A DNA stretch of 64,000 nucleotides from JAVBWI01 sp036677445 (lineage in GTDB: Bacteria > Bacillota > Clostridia > Christensenellales > CAG-138). This document shows positions 63,846-64,000 of the stretch, piece after piece (within the stretch, counting starts at the first letter, position 1; the number at the start of each line of letters is the position of its first letter). Both the position numbers and the translations under genes were made by a program. The DNA lies in assembly GCA_036677445.1 (NCBI GenBank), contig JAVBWI010000019.1, positions 62,001 through 126,000 of the forward strand, given 5' to 3'. The notes beneath the pieces are model-generated. The model had not been told where the DNA came from, made no database searches, and worked only from the letters and a program-made list of their open reading frames with translations.

Positions 63846-64000
63846 ATGGTGGCAAACGATAAAACCGTGTTCGATCCCGGTGCGACGATGCCGGAGAGCG
63901 ACAAGACCGTTTTAGAGAGTGGTGCGGCGCTGTCGGATGGCGGTACAACGATGCTGGAGGCCGCGCTTTCCGACGCGGCGGAGCGGGCGGATGCCGACGC
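63846..64000 (+). CDS. N-terminus of a third paralogous Ser/Thr kinase (3' end outside window)
   Basis: Only 51 codons are visible. They read MVANDKTVFDPGATMPESDK, then KTVLESGAALSDGG and TTMLEAALSDAA, almost the same as the N-terminal tail of the kinase gene at 49782, at both protein and DNA level. GAGGGAGGGAAGG precedes ATG 63846. By this homology a kinase domain should follow just past the right edge. The cluster therefore continues outside the window. Confidence 0.75.
   Translation, partial: MVANDKTVFDPGATMPESDKTVLESGAALSDGGTTMLEAALSDAAERADAD

Noticed and set aside
41094..64000. Type VI secretion locus
   Set aside because: Kinase, phosphatase, FHA and Clp-type genes recall T6SS control, but no sheath, tube, baseplate or membrane-complex gene is present and the host looks Gram-positive.
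41094..64000. TerY-P (tellurite-resistance-linked) phosphorylation triad
   Set aside because: A kinase and a PP2C are present but no von Willebrand A-domain protein or TerD-like protein was seen.
1..64000. CRISPR array or rRNA/tRNA genes
   Set aside because: No regularly spaced repeats and no rRNA or tRNA signatures were found on either strand by eye.

Overview
The window reads as a Gram-positive, clostridia-like genome (Bacillota). Nearly all genes lie on the + strand, Shine-Dalgarno sequences are strong (AAGGAGG type), GTG and TTG starts occur, and the mobile-element genes are those of conjugative transposons of gut Clostridia. No rRNA, tRNA or CRISPR array was seen. Base composition is a mosaic: a GC-richer conjugation backbone and GC-richer host region are interrupted by clearly AT-rich blocks (about 600-7,650, 18,350-20,150, 25,330-25,920, 28,710-30,050 and 32,070-36,600).

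Layout. (1) 1-316: the tail of a proline-rich, membrane-anchored surface protein. (2) 714-7,627: an AT-rich defence block with a two-gene Hachiman system (HamA nuclease, HamB helicase) under a clear promoter, a phospholipase-D-fold protein and two unrecognised genes. (3) 7,763-39,019: an integrative conjugative element (ICE). It carries a giant methylase/helicase with a TnpV gene nested in another frame, a toxin-antitoxin pair, a toprim protein, a candidate oriT, MobC and relaxase, the VirD4 coupling protein, pilin-like, VirB6, PrgI and VirB4 transfer proteins, and an NlpC/P60 hydrolase. After these come an ECF sigma/membrane regulator pair with secreted proteins, a sigma-like regulator, excisionase and tyrosine integrase. 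AT-rich cargo sits between otherwise canonical neighbours, including a reverse transcriptase preceded by a promoter and a structured leader that resembles a DRT-type phage-defence cassette. (4) 39,020-40,066: decayed sequence with a frameshifted ICE-type gene.

(5) 40,067-64,000 (runs off the edge): a long co-oriented cluster that I cannot match to a named system. It encodes an XRE-family regulator, a polytopic membrane protein with a Clp-N domain, an FHA/zinc-ribbon/coiled-coil Ser/Thr kinase, a PP2C phosphatase, three paralogous Ser/Thr kinases with swapped C-terminal sensor domains (WD40 in one; the third is cut by the edge), several HEAT-repeat proteins, three lipoproteins (one with leucine-rich repeats), and a 1,155-residue fusion of Clp-N, a ClpB-like AAA+ module, a receiver-like segment and an FtsH-like AAA+ zinc protease without membrane segments. 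The likely logic is envelope sensing, then phospho-Thr/FHA signalling, then regulated proteolysis. This cluster is my first candidate for an undescribed system; the reverse-transcriptase cassette is the second.
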